Positions 48,089 to 58,540 of a stretch of 64,000 nt of DNA are shown here, in pieces. A program made the translations under genes and the position numbers. The stretch spans positions 1,216,501-1,280,500 of the forward strand of contig JAFMOC010000003.1 of the NCBI GenBank assembly GCA_019802505.1. The letters run 5' to 3'. Source of the DNA: Corydoras sp. C115. Its lineage: Eukaryota; Chordata; Actinopteri; Siluriformes; Callichthyidae. Every line of letters begins with the position of its first letter. The stretch's first letter is position 1. The notes beneath the pieces are model-generated. The model did not search any database and was not told where the DNA came from. It worked only from the letters and a program-made list of their open reading frames with translations.

Positions 48089-49490
48089 CTAAAACCGTAT
48101 CATCTTCGCATTCATCTGAGAAAAGATAGAGAAAAAGATAAATCAGACAACAAAAACAGGCTTTTTATACAAGTTTCTTTATAGTTATTTAGTTAAATGT
48201 CCAAAAGTCTTGTGTATAAGTGTTCTTTTTGTGTTTTTAGACCTTTATGAGTCTGTTCTATTGGACAGGTATTTTGCCTCATATATTGTATACCAGGGCG
48301 GCATGGTGGCTTAACACGTTCGCCTCTCAGCACTAGGGATTCCCGGTTCGAATCCCCATCTGGATGGAGTTTCCATGTTCTCCCCGTGTCTGCGTGGGTT
48401 TCCTCCGGGTTCTCTGGTTTCCTCCCACAGTCCAAAAACATGGATCATGTCAATTGAGTTCTCCAAATTGCCCCATATAGAGTGTGTTTGTGTGCGTGTC
48501 TGTGTGTGAGTGTGTGCCCAGCGATAGATTGGCGCCCTGTCCTGGGTGTATCTGCCCAGCGCCCGAAACGTTCTGCCCTGAATGGGCATGGGGAACCCCC
48601 CCGCAACCCTAATATAGGATAAAGTGGAAGATAATGAATGAATGAATATTGTATACCTGTTTATATGTAACAGCTTTTGTGTTGTAACTTGACACTTAAT
48701 GCTTACTTATACTGACTAGTATGGTTCCGCCCCAAAAAATATTGCCCCAGAGGAAGACGTTTATATTTGAACATACTACTAGTCATGGCCAAAAACACTG
48801 GCTCCTCTGGTCTTCACCTGTTGAAAAGAAACCTATTCATTAGCTAATTTATCTGAATAAGTATATTTACATAGATGGACATTTGTTTTTAAGCTGTTGG
48901 TGCTTTTACAAATTTAGGAGATTAATGTGTGAAAATTTTTTATAGCCTTAATAAAATGAGATACAAATTGTGTACATAAAAGGCAAATTGTTTTAAGAAA
49001 ATTATTAGGTGCACATCTGTGTTTCTACACTAGGGTCCATTTTTCAGTTCCATGTTCTATATTGATGCACGATAGATGAAGAGGCCAGCGTAGAGCTGGT
49101 ATTATTTAGGTGGTAGATAATGTGTCATCGTGTAGTGTGCACTCATTGTGCATCCTTTTCTACACATCTTCCTTATCGCTTGGGGCAAACACTTTTGCTT
49201 TATCAATATGAAGTATGGATGGATTAAAGATTAAAGAAGTAAGTCTGTAATTAGAGATCAAAAACATTCATCTATAAAAGTAGGTCAAATTAACTAGTGT
49301 AGAAACATGTACCTAATGTGGCTGGACACTGTTTAGCTTCTATGAAAGTACATCCTATACCAGGACTAAAGCATGTTTATGGTTTTACCTTTTCCTGAAT
49401 TAAATTAAAATTTCTCTCTTTTGGATCCAGAGCTTCTAAACTTTCTTCAAAGAGCTTAATCTCCTCATTGGTCCACTGGTCTGTTCTGTT
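48089..49490 (-). pseudogene. Array copy C7, 3' part (exons G, remnant F, E)
   Basis: Exon G 48089-48115 is altered (MNAKMIRF, stop). Exon F is deleted except for about 10 nt at 48808-48817. Exon E is about 49389-49487. The copy is then interrupted at about 49491 by retroelement-derived sequence and resumes with exon A at 53591. Confidence 0.75.
48296..48648 (+). repeat. SINE in C7
   Basis: Starts gggcggcatggtggcttaacacg, so part of the A box is lost. Intact B box and core, (GAAT)n tail. Direct repeats (atattgtatacc) flank it and look like the target duplication. Confidence 0.88.
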
Positions 49491-50595
49491 ACGGTCTGCG
49501 ACAGGAGCTAGTGGATCCGCTACTCGGAGAGACACAGTCTGTAGGCAGAGGTGGAGATGAAACCAGATTTATTCTACACAGTCCGTGAATGGTACTGAGT
49601 AGAAACGTAGGCACAATACCGCGGGGAGGCTGAGCCGTTAGGCTTGAGGACCTTGAGTAGGGCTCGACAGGACCCCCAAGTTCAACTGCCAAGTGGAATC
49701 CTTTGGCCGCACCGGGCACTCCTTCACCTGGTGGTCCGCCTTACCACAGTAGAAGCAGAGTCCCCGGTCCCTACGGGTGCTGCGAACCTCGGGTGTTAGC
49801 GCAGTACGTCCCAACTGCATGGTTTCGGGCTCCGCTTGTTCAGAGGAGGGCACGGCCGCGCAGAAACCCGATGATAAAGGCGATTTTGTGTGCATCGCAC
49901 TGAAAAAGGAATCCCCTGCACTTTTGCAGATCCCTGTCATAAGGATCGGGATACACCACGGCTCCGTCGGGGTGTGCTGCTAACGCGGAAGATGGGTTTC
50001 CTTACCTGATTACCGATGTTAGGGGTCGAGGGCATCCTCACCGATCCGGGAGTAGAGGAGGATGCAGGCAGGGAAGCGAGTGTAACGGGTGTAGCTCTGT
50101 TCGGCCTAGCCAAACGCCGACCCAGTTACTTCTATAATCCTGCGTTGTGTTCTGTAAGCCGCACATGCAAGATGAATGAAGGAGACGCTTGAGACGGTAC
50201 TGGTACTGGAAATGACCTTTACTGTACTGACTCCTGCACGTAAAAAAAGAAATAAACAAAACACGGAGACAGTGTGCACAGTCCAAGCTATTTTTTCTTT
50301 TCCAAGCAATTGAACAGCGTTTCGGCCTATAAGCGCCCTCCACGCAGTTTGCAACGGGCAGATTGACTCACACATTTAGTCAGTGTTATAAAAAAATAAA
50401 AGTTACATAAGTTATACTTAAGGGAAAATGTTCTTAATACAATTTAGTAACACTTTTATACTTCACACTATACATTAAACAATTGATTGAACATGGAGTT
50501 TAACATACCTGCACGTAAAAGAAATAAAATAAACAAAACATGGAGACAGCAGTTTCTTTTCCAAGCACTCGAACAGTGTTTCGGACTATAAGCGC
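49491..50595 (-). mobile_element. Gypsy-type retroelement fragment with gag zinc knuckle, plus duplicated flanking sequence
   Basis: On the minus strand 49638-49940 encodes a gag C-terminus with a CCHC knuckle, CFYCGKADHQVKECP (C-x2-C-x4-H-x4-C), followed by RPKDSTWQLNLG. Pol is absent. Downstream, a segment with cacgtaaaagaaataaa and agcgccct occurs twice (about 50235-50345 and 50510-50600). Not related to the LTR element in C1 as far as can be judged. Confidence 0.65.
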
Positions 50596-51546
50596 CCTAA
50601 CTACGGAGCCCCTAAAGTAACATGGAAGAAAAAAATTATAATGCGAAAGTTTTGCGAGATCTCGCAACAGTTATATTTATATTTATTGCGAGATCTCGCC
50701 ATAGTTTATTATAAATTGATGTACTTTCAGGTCAGTTTCCGGGTCAACAACAATAAACGACCACAATGGAGAAAGTTCATCCGTGGAAAAGTTTTATTGA
50801 GTTTTATTTTGTGATTGGCTTGCAATATAAAGACATCAAATCAGTGCTTGCCCGTAAACATGGTTTTCGTGAGTGTTATGTTCCAATAAAACGGTCATAA
50901 GTCTGCGGCTTTGTTCCAAAAGAACTTAATACGTTTTACTGAATAGACAAACAAGTGTTCAGGAAAAATGATCAATGGCAGACGACTGGGATTGATGAGA
51001 GAGCTCTGAATTCTCAAAGATCCTGCTTCGGTATTTAATCCTTAAATGGGATGTCCTTCTGTGTGTGGATGAGTGTGAATGGACCTTCCATATATGGTGG
51101 GGACTTCCTGAGCCCCAGTCTCATCATTACATTTAAAAAATGTTACCTGCCCCCTCAGTTTACAGCTCCCCCTGTGATCGGACACCCCTGCACTTTGCCA
51201 TGCTCATCCCGCAACTGGACATTCTTACAATTATACACGCTCATCCCGCAAATGACCATTCCCTCCGTTCCCTGCAGTCATTCAGCAGTTGTTTGAACTC
51301 TGTGAAATAGTAAATGTCATTACAAAAATAAAGAGCATTACGAAGTATAAAAAACCTTACAAATAATGCATTTCATGTCTTTTTATGTTTAATAAATTCC
51401 AACACGAGAGACACCTGAAGCGACTACTTAATACAAGCGGACCGCATTAGTTTTGCGAGATCTCGCAATAAATATAAATACAATCATTTATTTAAAGTTT
51501 TGCGAGATCTCGCATTATATTTTTTATCTTCCATGTCACTTTAGGG

Positions 51547-52498
51547 CGGTGCCTGGGGGGGCGCATAACAAGAATTCACAGAGCAAGTGATATTAAGTGT
51601 ACTGAACAAACCCTCAAGAGACAACATGGAAAAATATTTAATAGAGATGGCGGAGAGAAAGACGAAGAGAGACGAAGACAATGAGAGCAACAAAAGTCAA
51701 CCGAAAACTAAATGTCGAAGCATATGTAGTGCCTGGCTTCACTGTAACTAAGGTGGGAGATGAAGAAAGACCGCTGTGTCTTTAAATGTTGGCAGCGGAC
51801 AGCGTGAAGCCAAATAAATGAAGGCGTCTCTTAAAGACATTACACCCCAATCACGCTGATAACCGCTTGAGTTTTTTAATCGTAAACGTGACGAGTACAG
51901 CCAGCAATCATTCCTGCTTTATGAAAATTACTTCAGAAAAGCTGTGTGCTGCAAAACGGACGCGTTGGATACATTAGTTCTGACTTCCTCATTTTGATAA
52001 AAAAAAAAAAAAAAACAGCACAAATTGTTGTATTCATTTTAGTTTTGTAGATTAAAGTGTTAATAATAAATTGTTCTCCTGAATGAATGTTGCTGATGAA
52101 TTTGAATTTATTATTATTTATAGATTTTATTTCATTTCATTTTTAGGTATCAAATGCCAGTCAGTTCAAAAATGTTTCTAGTTTAAATAAGGATTTCATT
52201 CGTTTGTTACAAACTAAAAAACAAAGTTAATAAAATTATTCTGTTCTAAGTTGCTCTATATTTCTTTTTTTGTTTGTTTTGTTTTCTTTATTGTTAATAA
52301 GGATACATTGTTATAAAAGAGGTGTACTTATAACAAATTTATAGACAAATCATACTACAGTGGGCGTGTAAAAATAATTTATCCCATTTTGTCATGTGGG
52401 GGGGGGGTGATAGTGTGTGTGGGGGGGGGGGGGGGGGGGGGGCAAAATGTTTTCTTCTTCCTAGGGGGGCTTAACAGAAAATAATTGACAATCACTGG
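51547..52498 (+). mobile_element. Decayed hAT transposon (ZBED5/Buster-like) inserted in the right terminus of the previous element
   Basis: Flanked by the 8-bp repeat CTTTAGGG (51539-51546 and 52499-52506); the 3' end reads acaatcactgg. Plus-strand fragments look like a BED-hAT transposase start in several frames (KYLIEMAERKTKRDEDN, then remnants around 51715-51970), full of stops. A long G-run region lies at about 52399-52442. Confidence 0.6.
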
Positions 52499-52507
52499 CT
52501 TTAGGGG

Positions 52508-52823
52508 GCGGCACAGTGGCTTAGTGGTTAGCACATTCGCCTCTCAGATTCCCGGTTCGAATCTCCATCTGGGTGGAGTTTCCATGTTCTCCCCGTGTCC
52601 GCGTGGGTTTCCTCCCACAGTCCAAAAACATGGATCAAATCAATTGAATTCTCCAAATTGCCCCATATAGAGTGTGTGTGTGTGAGTGAGTGTGTGCCCA
52701 GCGATGGATTGGCGCCCTGTCCTGGGTGTATCTGCCCAGCGCCTGAAACGTTCTCCACTGGATGGACATGGGGAACCCCACCGCGACCCTAATAGAGGAT
52801 AAAGCGGGAGATAATGAATGAAT
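52508..52823 (+). repeat. SINE inserted at the hAT 3' junction
   Basis: A box, B box and core are present, with about 16 bp missing before the B box, and a (GAAT)n tail. It is flanked by the direct repeat ggctttagggg (about 52497-52507 and 52824-52834), a target duplication. Confidence 0.88.
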
Positions 52824-53118
52824 GGCTTTAGGGGCTCCGTACCTAACAGCAGGGAATGCACATGAAAAAAATGCACTGAGCACGTGTTTGAAAAAAAAAA
52901 AAAAGTTCACAACTAAACTAAATTTACAAGTACTGTAACATTAAACTGTGCTTAACATTAAATTGTCAAAAATGTAAATGTTACATTAAATTAAAGTCAT
53001 TTTACACACTTTTACAAGAGAACCAATAAATACTGACCTCCAAGCAGTTTGCAACCGGCAGACTGAGAGGTGCACAGAAACACCGCGATAGTGAGCGAGT
53101 TCTTAAAGTGACGGTACA

Positions 53119-53161
53119 GGATTTAAACTCCAGTGATTAACAAACTATGAAACAATATACA

Positions 53162-53241
<80 letters not shown>

Positions 53242-53314
53242 TGAAGATTGTACAGCATTGTGATTGTATACTGTATATATACAGTATACAATCCCCAATG
53301 CTGAGGGGCATGCT

Positions 53315-53367
<53 letters not shown>

Positions 53368-53412
53368 TGTATATTGTTTCATAGTTTATTAATCACTGGA
53401 GTTTAAATCCTG
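53119..53412. repeat. Foldback of about 290 bp: inverted arms around (TA)n and a SINE scrap
   Basis: The left arm ggatttaaactccagtgatt (from about 53119) and right arm aatcactggagtttaaatcc (ending about 53411) are complementary. The arms continue through aaactatgaaacaatataca into long (TA)n tracts (53161-53237 and 53318-53368). The centre holds tatactgtatatatacagta and a SINE head fragment (gctgaggggcatgctaac). Confidence 0.85.
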
Positions 53413-53536
53413 TATATACCGTATACAATATACAGTATACATTCATTATCTTCCGCTTTATCCTATATTAGGGTCGCGGTGGGCTATCCCTAATATAGGG
53501 ATATATATATATATAGCATATGTATTATACATTTAT

Positions 53537-53573
<37 letters not shown>

Positions 53574-53590
53574 CGTACTTTGATACCAAC

Positions 53591-53854
53591 CCACAGAGGC
53601 TGTAAAGGTGTGGGGTGTCAGCGGGCATGACTGACGCTGAGGCAGGGTGTTGAAATGGAGACCAGAACCTGTCTGTGCTGCACTGAACATAGGAGGGGGA
53701 GTATAATGAGTGTCCTGGGAACTCAAAAGGTGGTCAGGTGAATCCAGCAGGCTTGCATCATCGTTTGGACCGCTGTCTTCTTGCATCTCGACTTCAGAGC
53801 AATATGTTGATAAGGGAATCGTGAAGACAGGTTCTGCTTGAGGTTTCCTGGGAA
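53591..53854 (-). CDS. Array copy C7, exon A (open reading frame kept)
   Basis: 264 nt, 3 more than exon A of C1 and so in frame. It reads RKPQAEPVFTIPLSTYCSEV and HYTPPPMFSAAQTGSGL and has an acceptor (TTATTAG). It lacks the 4-nt change that disables exon A in C2-C5. Its phase joins the start exon 55234-55408 directly upstream. It is followed not by exon B but by (CA)n/(TA)n repeats and the inserted elements, so any transcript using it must splice over at least 11 kb to exon B of C5 or beyond. Confidence 0.6.
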
Positions 53855-54849
53855 CTAATAAGATGAGGCTTGTCAGACACAATGCTCGTGTCTTGTAATG
53901 TTGAGACCAGCACTTTTTACATGTTTTTTTTTCTAAATATGGGAGTAAAGCATTTTTTTTCTATTTCATAGGATGATTCTGCAAGTTTATTATAAGAGCC
54001 TTCATTACAACAAAAACAGATTCTGGTGTAAAAAGAGAGGAAGATTCTTAGAACCAGCCTCTTATACTCACTGTAAGATAAGTACATACAGTACCAGTCG
54101 AAAGTCTGGACACACCATGTTATCAGTTCCACTTATGATAAAGATATACTTTGTAGTTTGTTGACATTAGCATTTAAACAGGTGTTTTTATCAGAAAGCT
54201 CCAGTTATTCAGACAATTAAATATAGGTATTTTTTGTGTGTTCATCGGCTTTAATAAATGTTTTAATCAGTGTATCTAACTGTCATGTTGCACTGATTTG
54301 ACATCAGGTTGGTCCAACATGAAGTAGCTTCTGAGTAGTTAAGGTACTTTTGCATTTTTTACAGTGTTTAGACAATTTTCTCTTAGCTGAGCTTATTAGT
54401 GGAATCTCATATGATTTTCTGACAATTCTAACGCGACCTGAGATTCGTCTGAATAAAATTGATTTTGACATTGATTTGACGTTGACCAATGTTTTCTGAT
54501 GGTGGACTCATTAACTTTAGCTAATGTAAGAGACTTTTTAGTTTAGTTACCTTGGGTTCCTTTGTGACCTCACAGATTTTTGGTGTCTTTCATGCAAAAG
54601 GTGTCTTTCATTCAAAGCATAAAATTATCTATGCTTCTGCATTAATGCATACTATGTATATACACACATATATATTCCCTTATGTGTTGACATGTAGTAT
54701 TGCATTGGGTTTATATATTTGCCTTTGAAGTGGCTCCTTAAATACTTAAAAATTAAACTTTTTGAGTTCTGAATGACTGTATTTCTTGCTTAAAGGTGTT
54801 TGCCCCTGTAAGCATAAAGTACACATATTAGGTCTCAGAAAGGGGGGGA

Positions 54850-55125
54850 TGGGTGGGCACCAAGCAGATCCACTCAGGACAGGGCACTAATCCATCACAC
54901 ACAGGCACACACTCACACACAGAAACACACAGACAGTATAGGTGCAATTCAGATAGGGCAAGTTAGAGCAGCCAATTCACCTTAAATCCATTTTTTGGAC
55001 TCTGGGAGGAACCCAGATTACCTGAAGAACCCAAGCAGACAAGAGGGAAGAACATGGAAACTCCACCTGGGTGGAGATTCTAACCTAAATTCCCAGCACA
55101 AAGAGGCGGACCATCTCTTGTCGCC
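54850..55125 (-). repeat. Older, diverged SINE of a related subfamily
   Basis: The reverse complement shows the core in diverged form (ggatttaaggtgaattggct, tgtgatggattagtgccctg) with (CA)-rich filler and no tetranucleotide tail. Confidence 0.6.
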
Positions 55126-55233
55126 TCTTTTAGAGATGTTTATGTATTTCTTTATTTACTTTGCTTTTATAGTCAAACAAAACTGTGATTAAAATAGATT
55201 CCTGCAATGTTCCTTTGCATGTATTGTGCTTAC

Positions 55234-55408
55234 TCTGGTCTCTGCTCCTAACAGACTCTTGTTCTTCCCCTGTTTCAGATGTTAAGCTTAAAGGATGTTG
55301 TAAGATCACATCATCTGGTGGGTTTACATTCAAAGACTCATTAACATCTGACCCTGCAGCTTCCAAGATACCACGATGCTCTGAGACAGGTGACTGTTCT
55401 TCAGCCAT
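55234..55408 (-). CDS. znf541: Start exon of the ELM2-SANT gene
   Basis: The acceptor TTTTGTTTTAG lies 4 nt before ATG at 55408, and the donor GACCAGA|GTAAGC follows 55234. The 58 codons plus one base read MAEEQSPVSEHRGILEAAG, then PDDVILQHPLSLTSETGEEQ: acidic, without a domain. The one-base overhang fits exon A of C1 and C7 (A|TT) exactly. No second copy of this exon is visible in the window, so every array copy would depend on it. An upstream non-coding exon may end at the donor TCCAG|GTAAAATC (lowest base 56253), about 0.85 kb away. Assignment to this gene rests on phase, strand and position, not on sequence similarity I can verify. Confidence 0.55.
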
Positions 55409-55474
55409 GACGCTAAAACAAAATGAGAAGTATAGACATGGTAACTTCTGATTTAGTAAATATACTATAATTTA

Positions 55475-56100
55475 CATTTAGTCATTTAGCAGATGCTTTT
55501 ATCCAAAGCAACTTACAAATGAGAACATCAAAAGTCAGTAGTTATGAAGAAAACCAACTATACTGTAAAATCATCAAACCTGATTGTTATTTGATGCTGC
55601 CCCCCCCTTTTTTTACAACAGGTATTTGTTAAAAAAATGCATCTTCAGTAGTTTCTTAAAAATGCCAAGTGATTCTGCCTTAGCTCCTCGCTGAGAGTGA
55701 GGTTAAGAGGGGGCAGATCCAGAAATGGTCCTGTAAGCCAGACTCAGTGACTTGTACTGAATGCGAGCATCCATTATCTTCCGCTTTATCCTATATTAGG
55801 GTCGCGGGGTGGTTCCCCATGCCCATCCAGGGGAGAACGTTTTGGCACGTAAGCACACACTCACACACACAGACACGCACACATACACACTCTATATGGG
55901 GCAATTTGGAGAATTCACTTGATCCATGTTTTTGGACTGTGGGAGGAAACCGGAGAACCTGGAGGAAACCCACGCGGAGAAGATGGAAACTCCACCCAGA
56001 TGGGGATTCGAACTGGGAACACCGAATGTGCTAACCACCGCATGCTACAGGGAGCCAATGGAGAGAAATGCGTAGTGGAGTGACATGAGTTCGCTTGGGC
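55475..56100. repeat. Dispersed fish repeat split by a SINE
   Basis: Starts tttagcagatgcttttatcc and continues to gtgacttgtactgaatgcg. It resumes after a minus-strand SINE (about 55770-56045) with ctacagggagccaatggag and gagtgacatgagttcgc. This is a familiar teleost repeat. The SINE has intact core, with an altered B box (ggattcgaactggga) and damaged head. Confidence 0.7.
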
Positions 56101-56684
56101 TGGTTGAACACAAGTCAATCTTATTATCAAACTTACAGCAAAAACTTTCAAGAACACGAAATTTCCTTAGTTTAATAACGGTTTCAACGATCGAGATGTG
56201 GCTTTCAGCACACACGATCATAAACAACTAAATTATTACCTGTCGATTTTACCTGGATTTCCACAGATGTATAGAACTTGCGGGGAATGATGCTGTGGTT
56301 GCCCTTCTTTCCTATTACTACAGATTCCTGCTTTATTTAAAAAATAACGGCTTATCAAACCGCCACAGGACATACTGACCACTAACCTACTGTTTAGTAT
56401 GTGAACGTGCTTCACTGTTTTCCATGTAAAAACCCTCACATACTAAATAGGATACCACCTGCTGAGAAATAATTTTAAAAATCACGATAGTCCTTAAAAT
56501 AGAGCAACAAACAATCATGAAAAAGACCATGTTTTTGCAATGTTGAGACTTTTAAGAGATAAGCTACCCTTTTGATAATTATTTTTGCTATAATATATTA
56601 TTTGGAAAACATACACAATTAAATAATATTAAAGATAGTATGAGTGGAAGAAACGGCTATGTACATTAATAAAATAATGAAACA

Positions 56685-57023
56685 TTCATTATCTCCTACT
56701 TTATCCTCTATTAGGGTCGCGGTGGGGTTCCCCATGCCCATCCAGGGGAGAACATCTCGGGTGCTGGGCAGATAGACCCAGGACAGGGCGCCAATCCATC
56801 GCTGGGCACACACTCACTCAGACAGACACACTCTATATGGGGCAATTTTGAGAATTCAATTCACTTGATCCATGTTTTTGGACTGTGGGAGGAAACCGGA
56901 GAACCCGGAGGAAACCCACGCAGACACGGGGAGAACATGGAAACTCCACCCAGATGGGGATTCGAACCGGGAATCCCTAGCGCTGAGAGGCGAACGTGCT
57001 AACCACTAAGCCACCGTGCCGCC
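56685..57023 (-). repeat. SINE, full length, minus strand
   Basis: (ATTC) tail first, then core and perfect B box (GGATTCGAACCGGG strand view) and A box (CCACTAAGCCA). The flanks aaaataatgaaacatt (about 56668 and 57024) are a long direct repeat, a clear target duplication. The surrounding 100 bp also recurs at 57105-57190. Confidence 0.9.
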
Positions 57024-57204
57024 AAAATAATGAAACATTTTAAGAATAATTTTAAAAGTAGCAAATAAGAACAGAGAGATAAGCCACCTTTTTGATAATT
57101 ATTTTTGATGTATGAGTGGAAGAAACGGCTATGTACATTAATAAAATAATGAAACATTTTAAGAATAATTTTAAAAGTAGCAAATAAGAACAAAGACAGT
57201 ACAG

Positions 57205-57292
<88 letters not shown>

Positions 57293-58540
57293 TTATATAT
57301 ATATATAATAGAATAAATATATATATATATATATAATTATATTATATATATATAAATATATATATAATTATTTTAGGTATATACACATAATACATTATAT
57401 ATATAACATTATATATTGAATATATATATTGAACATTAATACTGAGTGTAAGAAAAGTTTAATGGCCCATCCCTCCACCCCTTTAGAAACATCTGGTGCT
57501 GTGCAAACCATAACCCCTTAAACCTCCAAGAAGCCAAGAAGTAAAAACAAGCTGCATGAATTTCTTACAGAACAAAATTAAAACACTGAACTAGAAACAT
57601 TATCTTGTCATATAGCACTCAGCCAAATTACCAACACAAACGGATAAAAGGTAAAAAAAAATTAATACTATTATTTTTATGTACAGTAATTGTAGTTACA
57701 CATTTTTATACGATGCTTTAATGTCATTGTAAATGATCGACTTTGCATGATGAATATATTTATGCCACAACTAAAGTATTTTAATGCACACAGAAATACA
57801 CTTTAGCATGTTTTCTTTTTGTACTATACTATATTTTGCTATGACAGTTCTTTGAGTTTTTAAATCTTAGTTTAATGCTCCATGCATATAGAGTGTGTAT
57901 TAATAATATCTTTTTAATCAATTGCTTTTTACTTCCTCTGCTTCTAATTTTTACAAGTGTCCTTTTTTTGCAGTGTAATTTTATTGTGACTTATTTCCTT
58001 TCTCCACCCAATTCCAGCTAAACTTTTTGGTCTTTTGTCAAATTGTTAGGAAGTCTAACTTAACAGAATGTGCTGGCCAATTTCTCTGTTCACTTTATTG
58101 CTCAAGGGCGTTGTTTAATAATGGCTCTTCACACTCAGAATAAACAGAATAAAATGTATAAAGCTCAGCAAATTCTGCCATCAAATGACACATACACAAT
58201 GTTCTTATAGGATTCCTATATATACAGTACATGTGTATTTAGATTTGTGTTTAAGATTTGTATATTATATATTCATTTCTCAGTGTTTTTCTGGGGCAGT
58301 TGTAGCAAATGAACTTCATGTATCTGGAAGTGTAACTCAGTTGTAACATGATATATGTGAGCAGTAGGTGTATCTTCATGCTGAGTCACCTGCAGTTAAT
58401 TAGCCATGTGCAGAAGCACAGCCCTCTGCATCAGCCTATAAAAAAAAAACATTTCTGTTCTCATGTGTGTCACTGCTTAAAAAGCAGTTCATGTCATTTT
58501 GTTGTATTACATTGCCTTTGTAGACTCACATTGCCTATCA
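57024..58540. other. AT-rich region upstream of the EHD gene with a long (TA)n complex
   Basis: 57024-57110 and 57105-57195 share a local duplication (aagccacctttttgataatt, gagtggaagaaacggctatg). 57210-57440 is (TA)n with interruptions. The rest is unique AT-rich DNA without recognised exons. It should include the promoter and any 5' UTR exon of the EHD gene. An acceptor-like tttgtag at 58517-58523 lies 17 bp before the start codon. Confidence 0.6.

Larger units (their letters stand above)
50602..52841. mobile_element. DNA transposon with TACGGAGCCCC termini, split by a hAT insertion
   Basis: The left end TACGGAGCCCCTAAAGT at 50602 is the reverse complement of the right end once the insertion at 51547-52833 is taken out. 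A direct repeat CCTAAC flanks both sides (50596-50601 and 52842-52847). The terminal match extends about 35 bp inwards. Each end carries two copies of the palindrome GCGAGATCTCGC (50654, 50688 / 51455, 51502). At 50766-50900 a 44-residue frame reads MEKVHPWKSFIEFYFVIGL, then YKDIKSVLARKHGFR, like the helix-turn-helix start of a transposase, then stops. About 0.95 kb without insertions. The 6-bp duplication suggests IS3EU or Dada-like elements, but the class is unproven. Confidence 0.7.
15985..54797 (-). repeat. Tandem array of partial ELM2-SANT gene copies (C1-C7)
   Basis: 15985-17560 is repeated at about 24935-26890, and exons A-F recur with near identity along 38.8 kb. Approximate copies: C1 15985-24940, C2 24941-31928, C3 31929-34772, C4 34773-40061, C5 40062-47235, C6 47236-47940, and C7 47941-49490 plus 53570-54797. 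C3-C5 start inside a hAT element and lack exons F and G. All copies are minus strand. Only one start-containing exon (55234-55408) exists, upstream of the whole array. Confidence 0.9.

Noticed and set aside
55747..56034. 95-codon frame upstream of the ELM2-SANT start exon
   Set aside because: SINE-derived reading frame.
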